From Acidobacteriota bacterium (lineage in GTDB: Bacteria; Acidobacteriota; UBA6911), in NCBI GenBank assembly GCA_031271905.1, contig JAISUT010000016.1:1-64000 (forward strand): a stretch of DNA of 64,000 nt, in the 5' to 3' direction. The position numbers and the translations under genes are program-made. Every line of letters starts with the position of its first letter. The first letter of the stretch is position 1. Below are positions 1-9,991 of the stretch, piece by piece. The notes under the pieces are model-generated. The model had not been told where the DNA came from, made no database searches, and saw only the letters and a list, made by a program, of their open reading frames with translations.

Positions 1-486
1 GGGGGGAGGCACGTGAACCGCACGGCACGCCGCACCCAGGCCCCGGACGCCACAAGGGGCGCGCGACCTCCAGCGAAGCTTTGATAAAGAAATAGGAAAC
101 ATACAGAAAAAAAAAAAAAAATCAAGTCTTTCCTCCCCGGCGCCGGGCCGGGCGCCGGGCTGGCGCCGCAGTGTCGCGACATGGATGGGAGACACCCAGG
201 CCATGTCCCTATCCTTTATGGAGGACCCGAAAACCGCGGGACGCGCGCTGTGGCAAAATCGCCACAAGTCGGAGTCCCATGCGGCGCGCGGTCGCCGCCC
301 CGGCCGTTTCCCCATCCCCATAAACCATACGCGCCACCCTATTTGTACGCCCCAACCCGCCGCAGTCGTTTTCTGGCGTGCAATTTGCAAGAAGGGATGG
401 TTTCGGGTGAAAGCGCCGGGTGCTTTGACCGTTTTGCGACAGGCGCGATATGGCGGCATACATGGATATTCCATAAGGGGGGCGGC
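1..486. other. Non-coding region upstream of lpxC
   Basis: I see no convincing gene here. The lpxC reading frame stays open back to about position 181, but that stretch has no family similarity and no usable ribosome binding site, so I treat it as untranslated. The region contains a run of 15 consecutive A residues at 107-121, just after an AT-rich patch with a TTGATA-like hexamer at 81-86. A strongly self-complementary GC block follows at about 137-165. Any lpxC promoter probably lies here, but none can be assigned with confidence. Confidence 0.5.
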
Positions 487-1404
487 ATGCTCAGATTCCA
501 ACGGACGTTGCGCAGACCGGTGGCTTTTTCGGGCGTCGGCTTGCACACGGGATATGCGGTGCATATGGAGCTCCGGCCCGCCCCTCCCGACACCGGGGTC
601 GTGTTCCGACGCACCGACTTGCGGGGGTTTGAGATCGAGGCGCGGCGCAAACATGTCGCCAAGGTCAGCTATGCGACCACGCTCATGAAGAAGGGGGTGA
701 TGATCTCCACCGTGGAGCACGTCCTCGCGGCGCTCTACGGGCTGGGCATTGACAACCTCTACCTGGATCTTGACGGCATGGAGGCGCCCATATTGGACGG
801 GAGTTGCGCCCGCTACATGGAAGAAATCCTGAAAGGCGGCGCCGCGGCAGACGCCCTGGGCAACATCGTCGAGCAGGACGCGCCGCGCCGCTACCTCGTC
901 GTCGAAAAGCCCATCGAGGTGCGGCAGGGGGACAAGGTCGCCGGCGTCTATCCCGTCGGCGCGGCCGAGGCGCCGCGCGCCACCTACCTCATCGAGTTCG
1001 ACCATCCCGCCATCGGACGCCAGCGCATCGACATGGCGTTGACCCCGGAGTCTTTCTGCCGCGAAATCGCCGGCGCGCGCACGTTCGGCTTCGTATCCGA
1101 CATCGAATACCTCAAGGGGCTGGGGCTCATCCGGGGCGGGGCGCTGGACAACGCCGTGGTGCTGGATCGGGACGGCATCCTCAACCAGCGGTTGCGCTAT
1201 CCCGACGAGTTCGTGCGCCACAAGCTGCTCGACCTGCTCGGCGACATCTCGCTGGTGGGCCACCCGGTCATCGGCCACCTGCGCGCCGAACGCGCGGGAC
1301 ACGCCATCCACACGGCGCTGGCGGAGCGGTTGCTCCGCAGCCCCGACCACTACCGCGTCTGCACCGCCGACGAGTTGGAAGACGTCCTGCGCGCGGCGGG
1401 GTGA
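487..1404 (+). CDS. lpxC: UDP-3-O-acyl-GlcNAc deacetylase LpxC
   Basis: LpxC is a zinc-dependent cytoplasmic deacetylase that catalyses the committed step of lipid A synthesis. The 305-residue product has the usual family length. Visible family signatures are GVGLHTG near the N-terminus, STVEHVLAALYGLGIDN with the first zinc-binding His, GGALDNAVVLD, and VRHKLLDLLGD carrying the second His and the Asp ligand. AGHAIHTAL near the C-terminus fits the catalytic-His region. The ATG at 487 was chosen because a G-rich ribosome site (AAGGGGGG) lies just before it and the protein begins in the family pattern (MLRFQRTL). It is followed at a short distance by a zinc-ribbon gene on the same strand. The identification is firm. 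Confidence 0.96.
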   Translation: MLRFQRTLRRPVAFSGVGLHTGYAVHMELRPAPPDTGVVFRRTDLRGFEIEARRKHVAKVSYATTLMKKGVMISTVEHVLAALYGLGIDNLYLDLDGMEAPILDGSCARYMEEILKGGAAADALGNIVEQDAPRRYLVVEKPIEVRQGDKVAGVYPVGAAEAPRATYLIEFDHPAIGRQRIDMALTPESFCREIAGARTFGFVSDIEYLKGLGLIRGGALDNAVVLDRDGILNQRLRYPDEFVRHKLLDLLGDISLVGHPVIGHLRAERAGHAIHTALAERLLRSPDHYRVCTADELEDVLRAAG

Positions 1405-1490
1405 GGCGCGGCGAGACCGCAGGCCGACCCTCGGACGCCCCCGGACACCCTCGGGCGGGGGCGCGAAGTTGACACGGAAGGAGAACGACC

Positions 1491-1796
1491 ATGGACTCGA
1501 CGAAGAACGACATCACGGTGAACTGCCCTTGCTGCGGCGCGCAACTGACCATCGACGCGGCGCTCGGCAAGGTGTTGCGGCACGATCCGCCGCCGACAAA
1601 GCGTAGCGACTTGGACTTGGACAACGTGCAAAAAATGCTCCAGGAACAGGCGCGGCGGCGCGAGGAGATCTTCGCGCAAAGTTCCGCCGACCTGAAGATC
1701 AAGTCGGAGTTGCTGGACAAGAAATTCGCCGCGGCGCTGGAGAAGAGCAAGGACGAGCCCGTCACCAAGCCTATGCGCGACATCGATTGGGACTGA
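1491..1796 (+). CDS. Small CPCCG zinc-ribbon-like protein
   Basis: This 101-residue acidic protein has an N-terminal VNCPCCGAQLTID segment, a half zinc knuckle of CxxC type. A charged, probably helical middle region (about residues 40-95) is rich in Glu, Lys and Arg, and the end is MRDIDWD. There is no membrane segment or signal peptide. A good ribosome site (GGAAGGAGA) precedes the ATG. It lies between lpxC and plsY on the same strand, so a housekeeping or envelope-linked role is possible. I recall similar small proteins mainly from Acidobacteria-like genomes, which is memory and not a search result. The function is unknown. Confidence 0.8.
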   Translation: MDSTKNDITVNCPCCGAQLTIDAALGKVLRHDPPPTKRSDLDLDNVQKMLQEQARRREEIFAQSSADLKIKSELLDKKFAAALEKSKDEPVTKPMRDIDWD

Positions 1797-1814
1797 GGCG
1801 GATCGACCTGCGCC

Positions 1815-1843
1815 TTGCCCAACCCGCGCCTGCGCTGTATGCT
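1815..1843 (+). promoter_or_regulatory. Candidate sigma-70 promoter for plsY
   Basis: A TTGCCC hexamer at 1815-1820 is followed after exactly 17 bp by TATGCT at 1838-1843. Both are four-of-six matches to the -35 and -10 consensus. Transcription would start near 1850, leaving a leader of about 58 nt before the plsY ATG. Confidence 0.4.
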
Positions 1844-1907
1844 ATCGCCCGTGTGAGCCGTGACGACAGTCGCCCGCCCGATGCGCGAAGGAACGTGAGA
1901 AGCAACT

Positions 1908-2510
1908 ATGGAAATCGCATATCTCATCCCGCCGATCGCCTACCTGCTGGGGTCCGTCCCCTTCGGCTACATCTTGGTGCGCTCCGCCGAGGGCGAGGAC
2001 ATCCGCAAAAGCGGCAGCGGCAACATCGGCGCGACCAACGTCTATCGCAAGAGCCGCTGGGCGGGGGTGCTGACCCTGTTGCTGGACGCGGGGAAAGGGT
2101 ACCTGGCGGTCTTGGTCGCCGAGAGGCTCGGCGAAGGCGACGTCTGGCCGGGGGTCGCCGCCATGTGCGCCATCCTCGGTCACGTCTTCACGGTCTGGCT
2201 CCGCTTCAAGGGTGGGAAGGGGGTCGCCACCGGTTGCGGGGCGTACCTCGCCTTGGCGCCGCTGGCGGTCGCGACGACGCTGGCGGCATTCGTCCTGGTG
2301 CTCGCCCTCACCCGCTACATCTCGGCGGCGTCCATCGCCGCCACCGCGCTGTTCCCGCTCTGGGCATGGCTGTACGCCTACCCGTCCCCGGTCGTCCTTT
2401 GGGCGGCGCTGGGCGGGCTTTTGATCATCGCGAAGCATCACCAGAACATCCGCCGGCTGCTCGCGCGCACCGAGAACAAGTTCTCCCTCGGCGGCAAGCG
2501 CGCCCCATAG
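1908..2510 (+). CDS. plsY: Glycerol-3-phosphate acyltransferase PlsY
   Basis: PlsY is an integral inner-membrane enzyme that transfers an acyl group from acyl-phosphate to glycerol-3-phosphate, making lysophosphatidate for phospholipid synthesis. The 200-residue protein has several hydrophobic segments. Its N-terminal signature includes YLLGSVPFGYILVR and SGSGNIGATNV, the loops that bind substrate in this family, followed by DAGKG. The second conserved loop, LRFKGGKGVATGCG, and the C-terminal KHHQNIRRL are also present. The stop is 12 nt before the next gene, so the two are probably cotranscribed. Confidence 0.95.
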   Translation: MEIAYLIPPIAYLLGSVPFGYILVRSAEGEDIRKSGSGNIGATNVYRKSRWAGVLTLLLDAGKGYLAVLVAERLGEGDVWPGVAAMCAILGHVFTVWLRFKGGKGVATGCGAYLALAPLAVATTLAAFVLVLALTRYISAASIAATALFPLWAWLYAYPSPVVLWAALGGLLIIAKHHQNIRRLLARTENKFSLGGKRAP

Positions 2511-2522
2511 GAGGAATCGCCC

Positions 2523-2717
2523 ATGTCCGTGCCCAAAGAACTCTTGGATATCCTCGCCTGCCCTCTCTGCCGGACGGAGGTGCGCCCCACCCCGGACGGT
2601 GACGGCCTCAAATGCGTCCGCTGCGGGCGCGTCTATCCCGTCAAGGACGACATCCCCGTCATGCTGCCCGAGGAGGCGAAGGAAGAGGCGCCGACTGACG
2701 CCGGTCAGTTCACGTAG
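2523..2717 (+). CDS. Trm112-family zinc-binding small protein
   Basis: This 64-residue protein starts with KELLDILACPLCRTEV and continues to KCVRCGRVYPVKDDIPVML. It is a typical Trm112/YcaR-like domain with two CxxC pairs for zinc. Bacterial members are often activating partners for methyltransferases or are encoded near lipid A genes; its exact partner here is unknown. GGAGGAATCGCCC before the ATG is a strong ribosome site. Its 3' end overlaps the 3' end of the convergent rodA by 13 bp, leaving no room for a terminator between them. Confidence 0.88.
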   Translation: MSVPKELLDILACPLCRTEVRPTPDGDGLKCVRCGRVYPVKDDIPVMLPEEAKEEAPTDAGQFT

Positions 2718-3802
2718 CGGCGGATGCGGACGCTCATGCACAGCCCCATCGCCATGAAGCAGGCGATCAGCGAGGAGCCGCCCGCGCTGACGAACGGCAG
2801 CGGCACGCCCACGACCGGGAACAGCCCCACGACCATCCCGATGTTGATGACGACGTGGAAAAGCACCAGCGCCGCGACGCCGGAGACGATCAGCGCCCCC
2901 ACCTTGTCGCGCACCTCGCCCCCCGCCAGATACAGCCGGTAGAGCACGAAGAGGAACAACAGCAGGATCGCGATGCTGCAAACGAACCCCAGCTCCTCCG
3001 CCAGCACCGCGAAGACGAAATCGGTGTGCCTCGCGGGCAGGAACCCCAGGCTCCCCTGCGAACCTTGCTTCAACCCCTTGCCCATGCCGCGCCCCGAACC
3101 GATGGCTATCTCCGACTGGATGGTCTGGTAGCCGACCCCCTTGGCGTCCCTCTCGGGGTTGAAGATCGTGACGACCCGCTCCTTCTGGTAATCCTTCAAC
3201 ACGAAGAACCATGCGGCGGGCGCGGACACCAGCACGAGGAGCAGCAATGCGACGACATGCTTGCGGCGTATGCCCGCCAGGCACGAAAGCACCGCATAGA
3301 TCGGCAGGTAGGTCAGGGTGGTCCCCGTGTCCCCTTGCAGGAAGACCAGCGCCGCCGGGACGAAGACGACCAGCGCGCCGATCGCCAGCTCCTTCAGGTT
3401 CAGGTGATCCATGTCCAGGTTCGCGTAATATTTCGCCAGCGCCACCAGCACGAGGACCTTCATGAACTCGGACGGCTGGATGGAGAGCGGCCCCAGGCTC
3501 AACCAGCTCTTGTTGCCATGCACGCTGTGGCCGACGAGCAGCACCAGGATGAGCGCCACCGCCCCCGCGCCGTAGAGCACGGCGATCCAGTCCGAGAACA
3601 CGCGGTAGTCGATGGCGGTCAGCACGGCGAAGGCGATGATGCCGCAGGCGAGGTACGCCAACTGCTTGCCGAAATAGGAGTCGATGCCCACGGACGACGT
3701 CGTGCTCCAGATCGCCAACACCCCCGAGCCCGACAGCGCCAAGAGCGCGAGGAACCAAAGCCAGTCGAAAGAGCGCATCAACCGCTCGTCCGGTTTGATC
3801 AT
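2705..3802 (-). CDS. rodA: Rod-shape glycosyltransferase RodA
   Basis: RodA is a SEDS-family polytopic membrane protein that polymerises glycan strands for side-wall peptidoglycan together with PBP2. The 365-residue product has about ten hydrophobic segments. SEDS signatures include SIQPSEFMK, the GDTGTTL loop, a long stretch ending in FVFAVLAEELGF, and PLPFVSAGGSS near the C-terminus. Its ATG overlaps the mrdA stop codon (ATGA), which suggests translational coupling and near-equal synthesis of the two partners. It is the last gene of the mre-mrd operon and ends convergently with the Trm112-like gene. Confidence 0.95.
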   Translation of the reverse strand: MIKPDERLMRSFDWLWFLALLALSGSGVLAIWSTTSSVGIDSYFGKQLAYLACGIIAFAVLTAIDYRVFSDWIAVLYGAGAVALILVLLVGHSVHGNKSWLSLGPLSIQPSEFMKVLVLVALAKYYANLDMDHLNLKELAIGALVVFVPAALVFLQGDTGTTLTYLPIYAVLSCLAGIRRKHVVALLLLVLVSAPAAWFFVLKDYQKERVVTIFNPERDAKGVGYQTIQSEIAIGSGRGMGKGLKQGSQGSLGFLPARHTDFVFAVLAEELGFVCSIAILLLFLFVLYRLYLAGGEVRDKVGALIVSGVAALVLFHVVINIGMVVGLFPVVGVPLPFVSAGGSSLIACFMAMGLCMSVRIRRYVN

Positions 3803-5718
3803 GGCGCCTCCCCTCCGGGCTGCTCGCTCACCGCAGGCGCAGCGGCCGCGGGAGGTTCGCTCGCCGCAGCCGCGCCGGGGCGGGTTGACGCACCCGGCTC
3901 CTCCGCCGCATCCGGACGGGCGTAGCGTTTCTCTTGGTATGCGGCGAACATCTTCTTGGCGATCGGCGCGGCTGCCATGCCGCCCGAGCCGCCATGTTCG
4001 ACGAACACCACCACGGCGATCTCCGGGTTGTCGCGGTTGGCGAAACCTGCGAACCAGGAGTGGTTCTCAGAGTTGGAACGCATGAATTGCTTGTTCTCGC
4101 GGCTCACCACCTGCACAGTCCCGGTCTTGCCGCAGATGTCCAGCCCCGGCACGTCGGCGTTGCGGCCGGTGCCGCCGTGGACGCTCTGCCACATCCCTGC
4201 GCGGATGCGCCGGACGTGCGCCTCTTCGAGGCCGAGGTCCGTGACCGGCCAGCTCCCCGGGCCGTCATCCGCGCGCAACAGCACATGGGGCGTCGTCAGC
4301 TTTCCGCCGGTGACGATGGCGCTGATGGCGCGCAGCATCTGCAAGGGGGTGACGCTGACCTGCCCCTGCCCGATGGAGACGGAGATGGTCTCGCCCGCGT
4401 ACCACTTGGTCCCGTGCTTGCGCTCCTTCCATTCGGGGCTGGGCATCACGCCGCCCTGCTCATCCCGGAGATCGATGCCGGTCGGCGAGCCCAGCCCCAG
4501 CGACTCGGCGTGCCTGGCGATCTTCTCGATCCCCAGCTTGCGCCCCAGCTCGTAGAAGAAGATGTTGCACGAGCGGGCGATGGCGGCCTCCAAGTGCAAT
4601 GCGCCGTGCCCGCCGCTGCTGGCGCAGCGGAACACGCGCCCGTAATAGGTGGAGGCGCCCCCGCAAAAGACGGAGGGATCGCCGTCCAACGCCCCCTCGT
4701 GCAAGCCCGCGCTCGCCATGACGACCTTGAAGATGGATCCGGGGGAGTAGCTGTTTTGTATGGCGCGGTTTTGCATCGGCCGGTCGGGATCGTTGACGAT
4801 GGCGCTCCACGCCTTGCTGGAGATGCGCGGCGAGAAGGTGTTGGGGTCGAACGACGGGGCGCTCGCCATCGCCAGGATCTCCCCGTTGCGGGGATCCATC
4901 GCGACGACGACGCCGACCCTGCCTTCCAGCGCCTGATCGGCGACCTGTTGCAAATCGAGGTCCAGCGTCAGCCGGATGTCGCCGCCGGCGACGTAGGGCT
5001 GTTCGTCCAGCAGTCCGACTTCACGCCCTCGGCTGTCCACCATCACCCGACGCGCCCCGTCGCGCCCGGTCAGCGTCTGGTTGTAGCTCCGCTCCACGCC
5101 GCTGCGCCCGACCAGCGTCCCCGCCCTCGCGCCGGGGTGGTCGCCCGAGGCGAGCTCCTTCTCCGATATCTCCCCCAGGTAGCCGAGCAGATGCGCCGCC
5201 AGCTTGCCGTAACGGTAGAGCCGACGCGGCTCCGACCCCAGCTTGACCTCGGGGTGGTCGCTCTGATGCGCCGAGACGACGGAGATGTCCTCCATCCCCA
5301 CGTCCTCTTTGACGATGATCGGATGGTAGAGGGGCGACTTCCGGTTGCGGTCGAACAGCCGCCCCAGCGCCTCCGGGGCTATGCCCAGCTTCTCGACGAG
5401 GTAGCGCTCCGTCGCATCGCGGTCTTTCATGTCCTCGCGGTACAGGATCACGTCGTAGCTGGGGCGGTTGTCCACCATCGGCGTGCCGTCGCGATCCAAG
5501 ATGGCGCCGCGCGCGGCGACCAGGGGGATCTCGCGGATGCGGTTTCGCTCCGCCAGGATCGCGTACTCGTCGCCCCTGACGATCTGCAACTGCCAGAGCC
5601 GCACGCCCAGCGTCAGGAAAACCAGCAACGCCACCCAGCGGAAGCGTCCGAGGCGTTGCTGTATGAGTTGCCGGTTAGCGTCTTGATGAATTGCCACAGG
5701 TGTCAGTCCGGTTCCCAA
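3799..5718 (-). CDS. mrdA: Peptidoglycan transpeptidase PBP2 (MrdA)
   Basis: This is a class B penicillin-binding protein, the cross-linking partner of RodA in cell elongation. One N-terminal membrane anchor (about residues 25-45) precedes the dimerisation domain (GAILDRDG region) and the transpeptidase domain. The catalytic triad motifs are visible: SIFK near residue 327 (nucleophile Ser), SCN near 383, and KTG near 529. The C-terminal 40 residues are Ala/Pro/Glu-rich and probably disordered. The start is uncertain: a TTG at 5718 or a GTG at 5697, which has GGAACCGGA upstream. No ATG lies near the N-terminus. It is coupled to rodA by a 4-bp overlap. Confidence 0.93.
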   Translation of the reverse strand: MGTGLTPVAIHQDANRQLIQQRLGRFRWVALLVFLTLGVRLWQLQIVRGDEYAILAERNRIREIPLVAARGAILDRDGTPMVDNRPSYDVILYREDMKDRDATERYLVEKLGIAPEALGRLFDRNRKSPLYHPIIVKEDVGMEDISVVSAHQSDHPEVKLGSEPRRLYRYGKLAAHLLGYLGEISEKELASGDHPGARAGTLVGRSGVERSYNQTLTGRDGARRVMVDSRGREVGLLDEQPYVAGGDIRLTLDLDLQQVADQALEGRVGVVVAMDPRNGEILAMASAPSFDPNTFSPRISSKAWSAIVNDPDRPMQNRAIQNSYSPGSIFKVVMASAGLHEGALDGDPSVFCGGASTYYGRVFRCASSGGHGALHLEAAIARSCNIFFYELGRKLGIEKIARHAESLGLGSPTGIDLRDEQGGVMPSPEWKERKHGTKWYAGETISVSIGQGQVSVTPLQMLRAISAIVTGGKLTTPHVLLRADDGPGSWPVTDLGLEEAHVRRIRAGMWQSVHGGTGRNADVPGLDICGKTGTVQVVSRENKQFMRSNSENHSWFAGFANRDNPEIAVVVFVEHGGSGGMAAAPIAKKMFAAYQEKRYARPDAAEEPGASTRPGAAAASEPPAAAAPAVSEQPGGEAP

Positions 5719-5800
5719 GGGCGGGGACGGCGCCCCATCCCCCGCCCCGCAACCTCGCCATGTCGCAGGTGCGCCGGACGGAGCCCCGCTTTTTGGAGTG

Positions 5801-5816
5801 CGGCGGCATGCCGCCG
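5801..5816. repeat. Perfect 16-bp palindrome between mreD and mrdA
   Basis: CGGCGGCATGCCGCCG reads identically on both strands and lies in the 152-bp gap between mreD and mrdA. It sits within a longer stretch (about 5770-5840) that looks like dispersed intergenic repeats I have seen in other GC-rich bacteria. Only one copy is in this window. It could form an mRNA hairpin within the operon. Confidence 0.5.
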
Positions 5817-5870
5817 TCTTCGCATTTTAAACGCAGGCAAGCCCGCCGTCGCCAAGGGCGCGCCACGCTT

Positions 5871-6362
5871 CTACATTTGCGCCTTGTTCGCCTGCGCCCG
5901 CTTGTAGCCTTCCATCACGGCGAAGAAGGCGAACCCCACCGTCGCCGTGATCAGCGCCTGCAGGAGGGCGCTGCCGGGGAAGATGCGGCTCGTGGTGCGC
6001 TCCATGACCTGCATCAGCGCATACATGCTCGCGGAGCTGGCGCAGGAGGCGACGAACAGGATCAGGAAGCGCACCATCGGCTGTTCGCTGGTGTTGAAGC
6101 GCTTCCACGACTGCCCGATGACCAACGCCGCCAGCGTCCGCCCGAACCCGTTGTAGCCCAGCGGCCAGCCCAAGGTGGCGTCCAGCAGGAGGCCGATGAG
6201 CGAACCGACGTAAAGGGCCTGCACACGGCTGCGGTAGACGGCGCAATAGGCGATTAGGATGATGGCGGGGTCTAGGAAATTGAAAAGGATGAAATTATTG
6301 CCTGCGATCATCTGGGCGACGACCGCTAAAAACGACGACACGGCTAGGAACAAATACTTCAT
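5871..6362 (-). CDS. mreD: Rod-shape-determining membrane protein MreD
   Basis: This is a 163-residue, very hydrophobic protein with about five membrane segments, the usual size and character for MreD, which joins the MreBC elongasome. The family is weakly conserved in sequence. The call rests on size, topology (including the LLDATLGWPLGYNGF segment typical of the family) and position between mreC and mrdA. A 321-bp gap holding a palindromic repeat separates it from mreC, so it may be less tightly coupled to the upstream genes. Confidence 0.85.
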   Translation of the reverse strand: MKYLFLAVSSFLAVVAQMIAGNNFILFNFLDPAIILIAYCAVYRSRVQALYVGSLIGLLLDATLGWPLGYNGFGRTLAALVIGQSWKRFNTSEQPMVRFLILFVASCASSASMYALMQVMERTTSRIFPGSALLQALITATVGFAFFAVMEGYKRAQANKAQM

Positions 6363-6431
6363 GGCGCCCGGCTCGAATCAGAAATGAAACGCCCCGGAGA
6401 CATTCCGGCGCTTCACAGACCAATCAACATG

Positions 6432-6552
6432 GGGAACCTCAAAAACCCCGACGCTGCGTTTGCGCCTTGGTCGAAAATGCCCATTCGCCTCAGAAAACTC
6501 CGCTTTTCGACCTGCGGCAGACGCCTTGTCTGCGAGGTTTTTAGAGGTTCCC
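6432..6552 (+). repeat. Palindromic MITE-like repeat, copy 1
   Basis: This is a full-length copy (121 bp) of the dispersed element, lying between mreC and mreD. It begins GGGAACCTCAAAAACC and ends GGTTTTTAGAGGTTCCC, so the termini are inverted repeats. The inner GGTCGAAAA/TTTTCGACC pair is intact. I define plus orientation as reading GCGTTTGCGCCTTGGTCG, as here; the flanking genes are on the minus strand. The 4-bp flanks (CATG and TATA) do not match. The rest of the mreC-mreD gap, to 6683, holds no gene that I recognise. Confidence 0.9.
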
Positions 6553-6683
6553 TATAGACTAATAAATTAATACGCCCCGCAAAACCACCCCGCACAACGC
6601 CATCAGGATACAACATTATTTCCTGGGTTCTCAAGGGTTTTCCAACGGTCCAAAGGGCCGGACGGCAACTTTATTTCACTTTT

Positions 6684-7549
6684 TCAATTTGCTTGGGGGA
6701 TTTCTTCCCGGGGGGTGCCCCCGCCCAGCAGGATCGCGACCTCCTCCAAGTGGATAAAGTCCATCATCGGCTGGACTTTTATCTCTTTGAACACGTCATT
6801 CCCCTTATCGACCGAAACGACGGTGCCGATTACAATCCCTTTCGGGAAAATGCCGTCGAGACCGGAGCTTACGACCAGCTCCCCCACCTCGACCGGCTGG
6901 ACGCTGCTGACGTAGCGCATCGTGAGCAAGGGGTTGCCGTCGCCGATGAGCACGCCGGGGGTGCGGCTCCCGTCGAGCATGGCGCCGATGGAGGCGTCCG
7001 GGTTGGTGAGCAGTTGCACCTGGGACTGGTTCGCCGTGACCAGCACGACGCGGCCGACGATGCCGTCGCCGGACAAGACGGGCGCGTCGAGGCGCACGCC
7101 GTCCCGCTCGCCCCGGTTCACATAGACCATGTTGGACAGGAAATCCGGCGTCCGGGCGGTGATGTCGGCGCCGACCAGGGTCAGCCCCCCGGCATCCCGC
7201 ATCGCCAAGAGCCGCCGCAACCGGTCGTTCTCCAGACGCGACTGTTCGTAGGCGCGGTTGAGCAGCGAGAGGCGGCTCGTCCGCTCCCTCAGCGCCTGGT
7301 TCTCGCGCCGCGCCCCCACCAGCCAAACGTAGTTGCGCCAGACGCCGCCGATGCCGCCGGAGACCGCCTCGCTGGCGGAGAGCATCGGAGACTGGATGGC
7401 CAGCACCCAGGACTTGATCAGCATGGTTCCGGACGAGTCCCGGACTTCGAGCGACAGCAACGCCACGTGCAGCACCAGCAACGGCAGCAACACCCACATG
7501 CCCCGCTCCCGGTTCGCCTTCGAATTGATGACGCGGTCGCTGTCGCTGG

Positions 7550-7562
<13 letters not shown>
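6684..7562 (-). CDS. mreC: Rod-shape-determining protein MreC
   Basis: MreC is a membrane-anchored periplasmic scaffold that links MreB to the cell-wall enzymes. The 292-residue protein has one N-terminal membrane segment (about residues 20-42), a coiled-coil region (about 70-110, RRENQALRERTSRLSLLNRA), then the beta-rich MreC core with VNRGERDGV, GIVGRVVLV and SSGLDGIFPKGIVIG. The start at 7562 is supported by GGAGGAT directly upstream and by the 13-bp overlap with the mreB 3' end. The reading frame stays open further upstream, but that part is antisense-type sequence inside mreB. Confidence 0.94.
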
Positions 7563-8575
<1,013 letters not shown>

Positions 8576-8578
8576 CCT

Positions 8579-9670
8579 TTATACAGCGGCTTTGATATTG
8601 TTCCGCAACGACTCCTTGGCCCGGTACATGGCGGCGTCGGCCTTGTTGATCAGGCCCTCGGCCGTCAGCGCGTGCCTGGGGTAGCTGGCGACGCCCAGAC
8701 TCACAGTCAGGCGTATCCGCGCGTCCCAAGCGGCGAAATCGTACTCCTCCACCTTCTTGCGGATGCGTTCCGCAGTGGTCAGCGCACCGGCCAGAGGGGT
8801 CTCCGGCAACACAATAACAAACTCGTCTCCTCCATATCTTGCAACGATATCCGTCTCGCGAATCATTTGACGGAAGACTTTGCCCATCTCAGCCAGCACC
8901 CTGCTGCCCGTCAGATGGCCGTAGGTATCATTGACCTGTTTGAACCCATCCACGTCGATGAACAATAAAGATACTTTTTTCTTGTACCGCAAGCAACGTT
9001 TTACATCGATTTCAAGATATTTCTTCAGGTAACGGCTGTTATAGAGCCCGGTCAGGTCGTCGGTGATCGCCAACTTCTGGGAGTTCTCGAATTCGCGGGA
9101 GACCGCCAGCGCCACGCCCAAGGGGCGGACGGCCTTCTCGACGAACATGCGGTCTGCGTCCGTGAACGTGCCGGAGAGCTTGTTGACCAGCTCCAGCACG
9201 CCGATCTTCTCCGTCCCCCGGGTGATCGGATGGCAGAAGACGGAGCTGATGGTGACGCCGTGGTTCCCGAAGGGGAGGCGCAGGTCGCAGGAGCAGTCGT
9301 TGTCGAGGAAGGGGGCGCCGCTGCGGAACGCCTTCTCGACGAGCGCCTTGTTCGCCCCCGTCTCGTACAGGTCGATGTCCCGGATGTCGCCCGCGCTGGC
9401 GGCGATCTGGAGCCCGTCGCCGGCGTCCCCCGACAGGTGCAGCAGGCAGCTCTCGGACTGCACATGTTCGAGGATCGCCTCGATCATCGGATGGCGCCCC
9501 GTGCTCCGCCGCCCCCATCCGGCGAATATCTCCATGCAGTCAAGGAAGGAGTCGAATATCTTCTGCGCCTCGTCCGCGCGCCGTCCGTCACGGCGCCGGT
9601 CCTTCCGGCACGCCTTCGCCTCGCCGATGTCCCTGACGTTGTTTTTAGCCCGCGAACCACCTGTCGCCAT
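8579..9670 (-). CDS. GAF-GGDEF diguanylate cyclase
   Basis: This 363-residue predicted cytoplasmic enzyme makes the second messenger cyclic di-GMP. An N-terminal region of about 40 charged residues is followed by a GAF-like sensory domain (about 40-190, with FCHPITRGTEKIGVLELVNK) and a GGDEF domain (about 200-360). The active site is intact (RYGGDEFVIVLPE). An RETD motif exactly five residues before GGDEF matches the product-inhibition site, so the enzyme should be active and feedback controlled. No membrane segment is seen. It is the first clear gene of the operon leading into mreB. GAGGGGAGAGACCGT precedes the ATG. Confidence 0.93.
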   Translation of the reverse strand: MATGGSRAKNNVRDIGEAKACRKDRRRDGRRADEAQKIFDSFLDCMEIFAGWGRRSTGRHPMIEAILEHVQSESCLLHLSGDAGDGLQIAASAGDIRDIDLYETGANKALVEKAFRSGAPFLDNDCSCDLRLPFGNHGVTISSVFCHPITRGTEKIGVLELVNKLSGTFTDADRMFVEKAVRPLGVALAVSREFENSQKLAITDDLTGLYNSRYLKKYLEIDVKRCLRYKKKVSLLFIDVDGFKQVNDTYGHLTGSRVLAEMGKVFRQMIRETDIVARYGGDEFVIVLPETPLAGALTTAERIRKKVEEYDFAAWDARIRLTVSLGVASYPRHALTAEGLINKADAAMYRAKESLRNNIKAAV

Positions 9671-9837
9671 ACGGTCTCTCCCCTCGAGATTTTAAGGGTG
9701 AAGGCATATCTTCGCCTGGACGGCTGCGACCGCCGCCGCCCAGGCGATTTCCCCTGTTCCAATCCACACACACGACTCACACACGGCACGGCGGAGCCGA
9801 CCGCCAAAGACTTCATCGGCGTCCCGCCCGCAGGTCG

Positions 9838-9981
9838 TTAGCGGTTGTTTTTAAGTTTGTCGTAGAGCGTCTGGAGGCCCTGAATCCGTTGGCGCGGGGC
9901 GACGACCGCCCGCCGGCCGCGCCCCCTCGGCGAGGCGGCCGGCGAGGCGACAATCGCAGTGGTCGCGCAACCAACCGACAT
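9838..9981 (-). CDS. Possible small protein upstream of the cyclase
   Basis: This is an open frame of 47 codons on the strand of the mre operon, ending RIQGLQTLYDKLKNNR. The C-terminal half reads like an amphipathic helix and its AT-richer codons differ from the surrounding junk frames. The N-terminal part is low-complexity Ala/Arg/Pro. There is no strong ribosome site and I recognise no family. It could be a real small protein, the remnant of a larger gene, or chance. Confidence 0.25.
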   Translation of the reverse strand: MSVGCATTAIVASPAASPRGRGRRAVVAPRQRIQGLQTLYDKLKNNR

Positions 9982-9982
9982 G

Positions 9983-9991
9983 TGCTATATT
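9983..9991 (+). promoter_or_regulatory. Extended -10 promoter element for the foldase gene
   Basis: TGCTATATT is a TG-N-TATATT extended -10 motif in an otherwise GC-rich stretch. It would place the transcription start near 9998, about 32 nt before the ATG at 10030. No good -35 hexamer is seen, as is common for extended -10 promoters. Confidence 0.35.

Noticed and set aside
181-486. Upstream extension of the lpxC frame
   Set aside because: The added 102 residues have no similarity to LpxC proteins and no ribosome site, whereas ATG 487 has both a good site and the family start.
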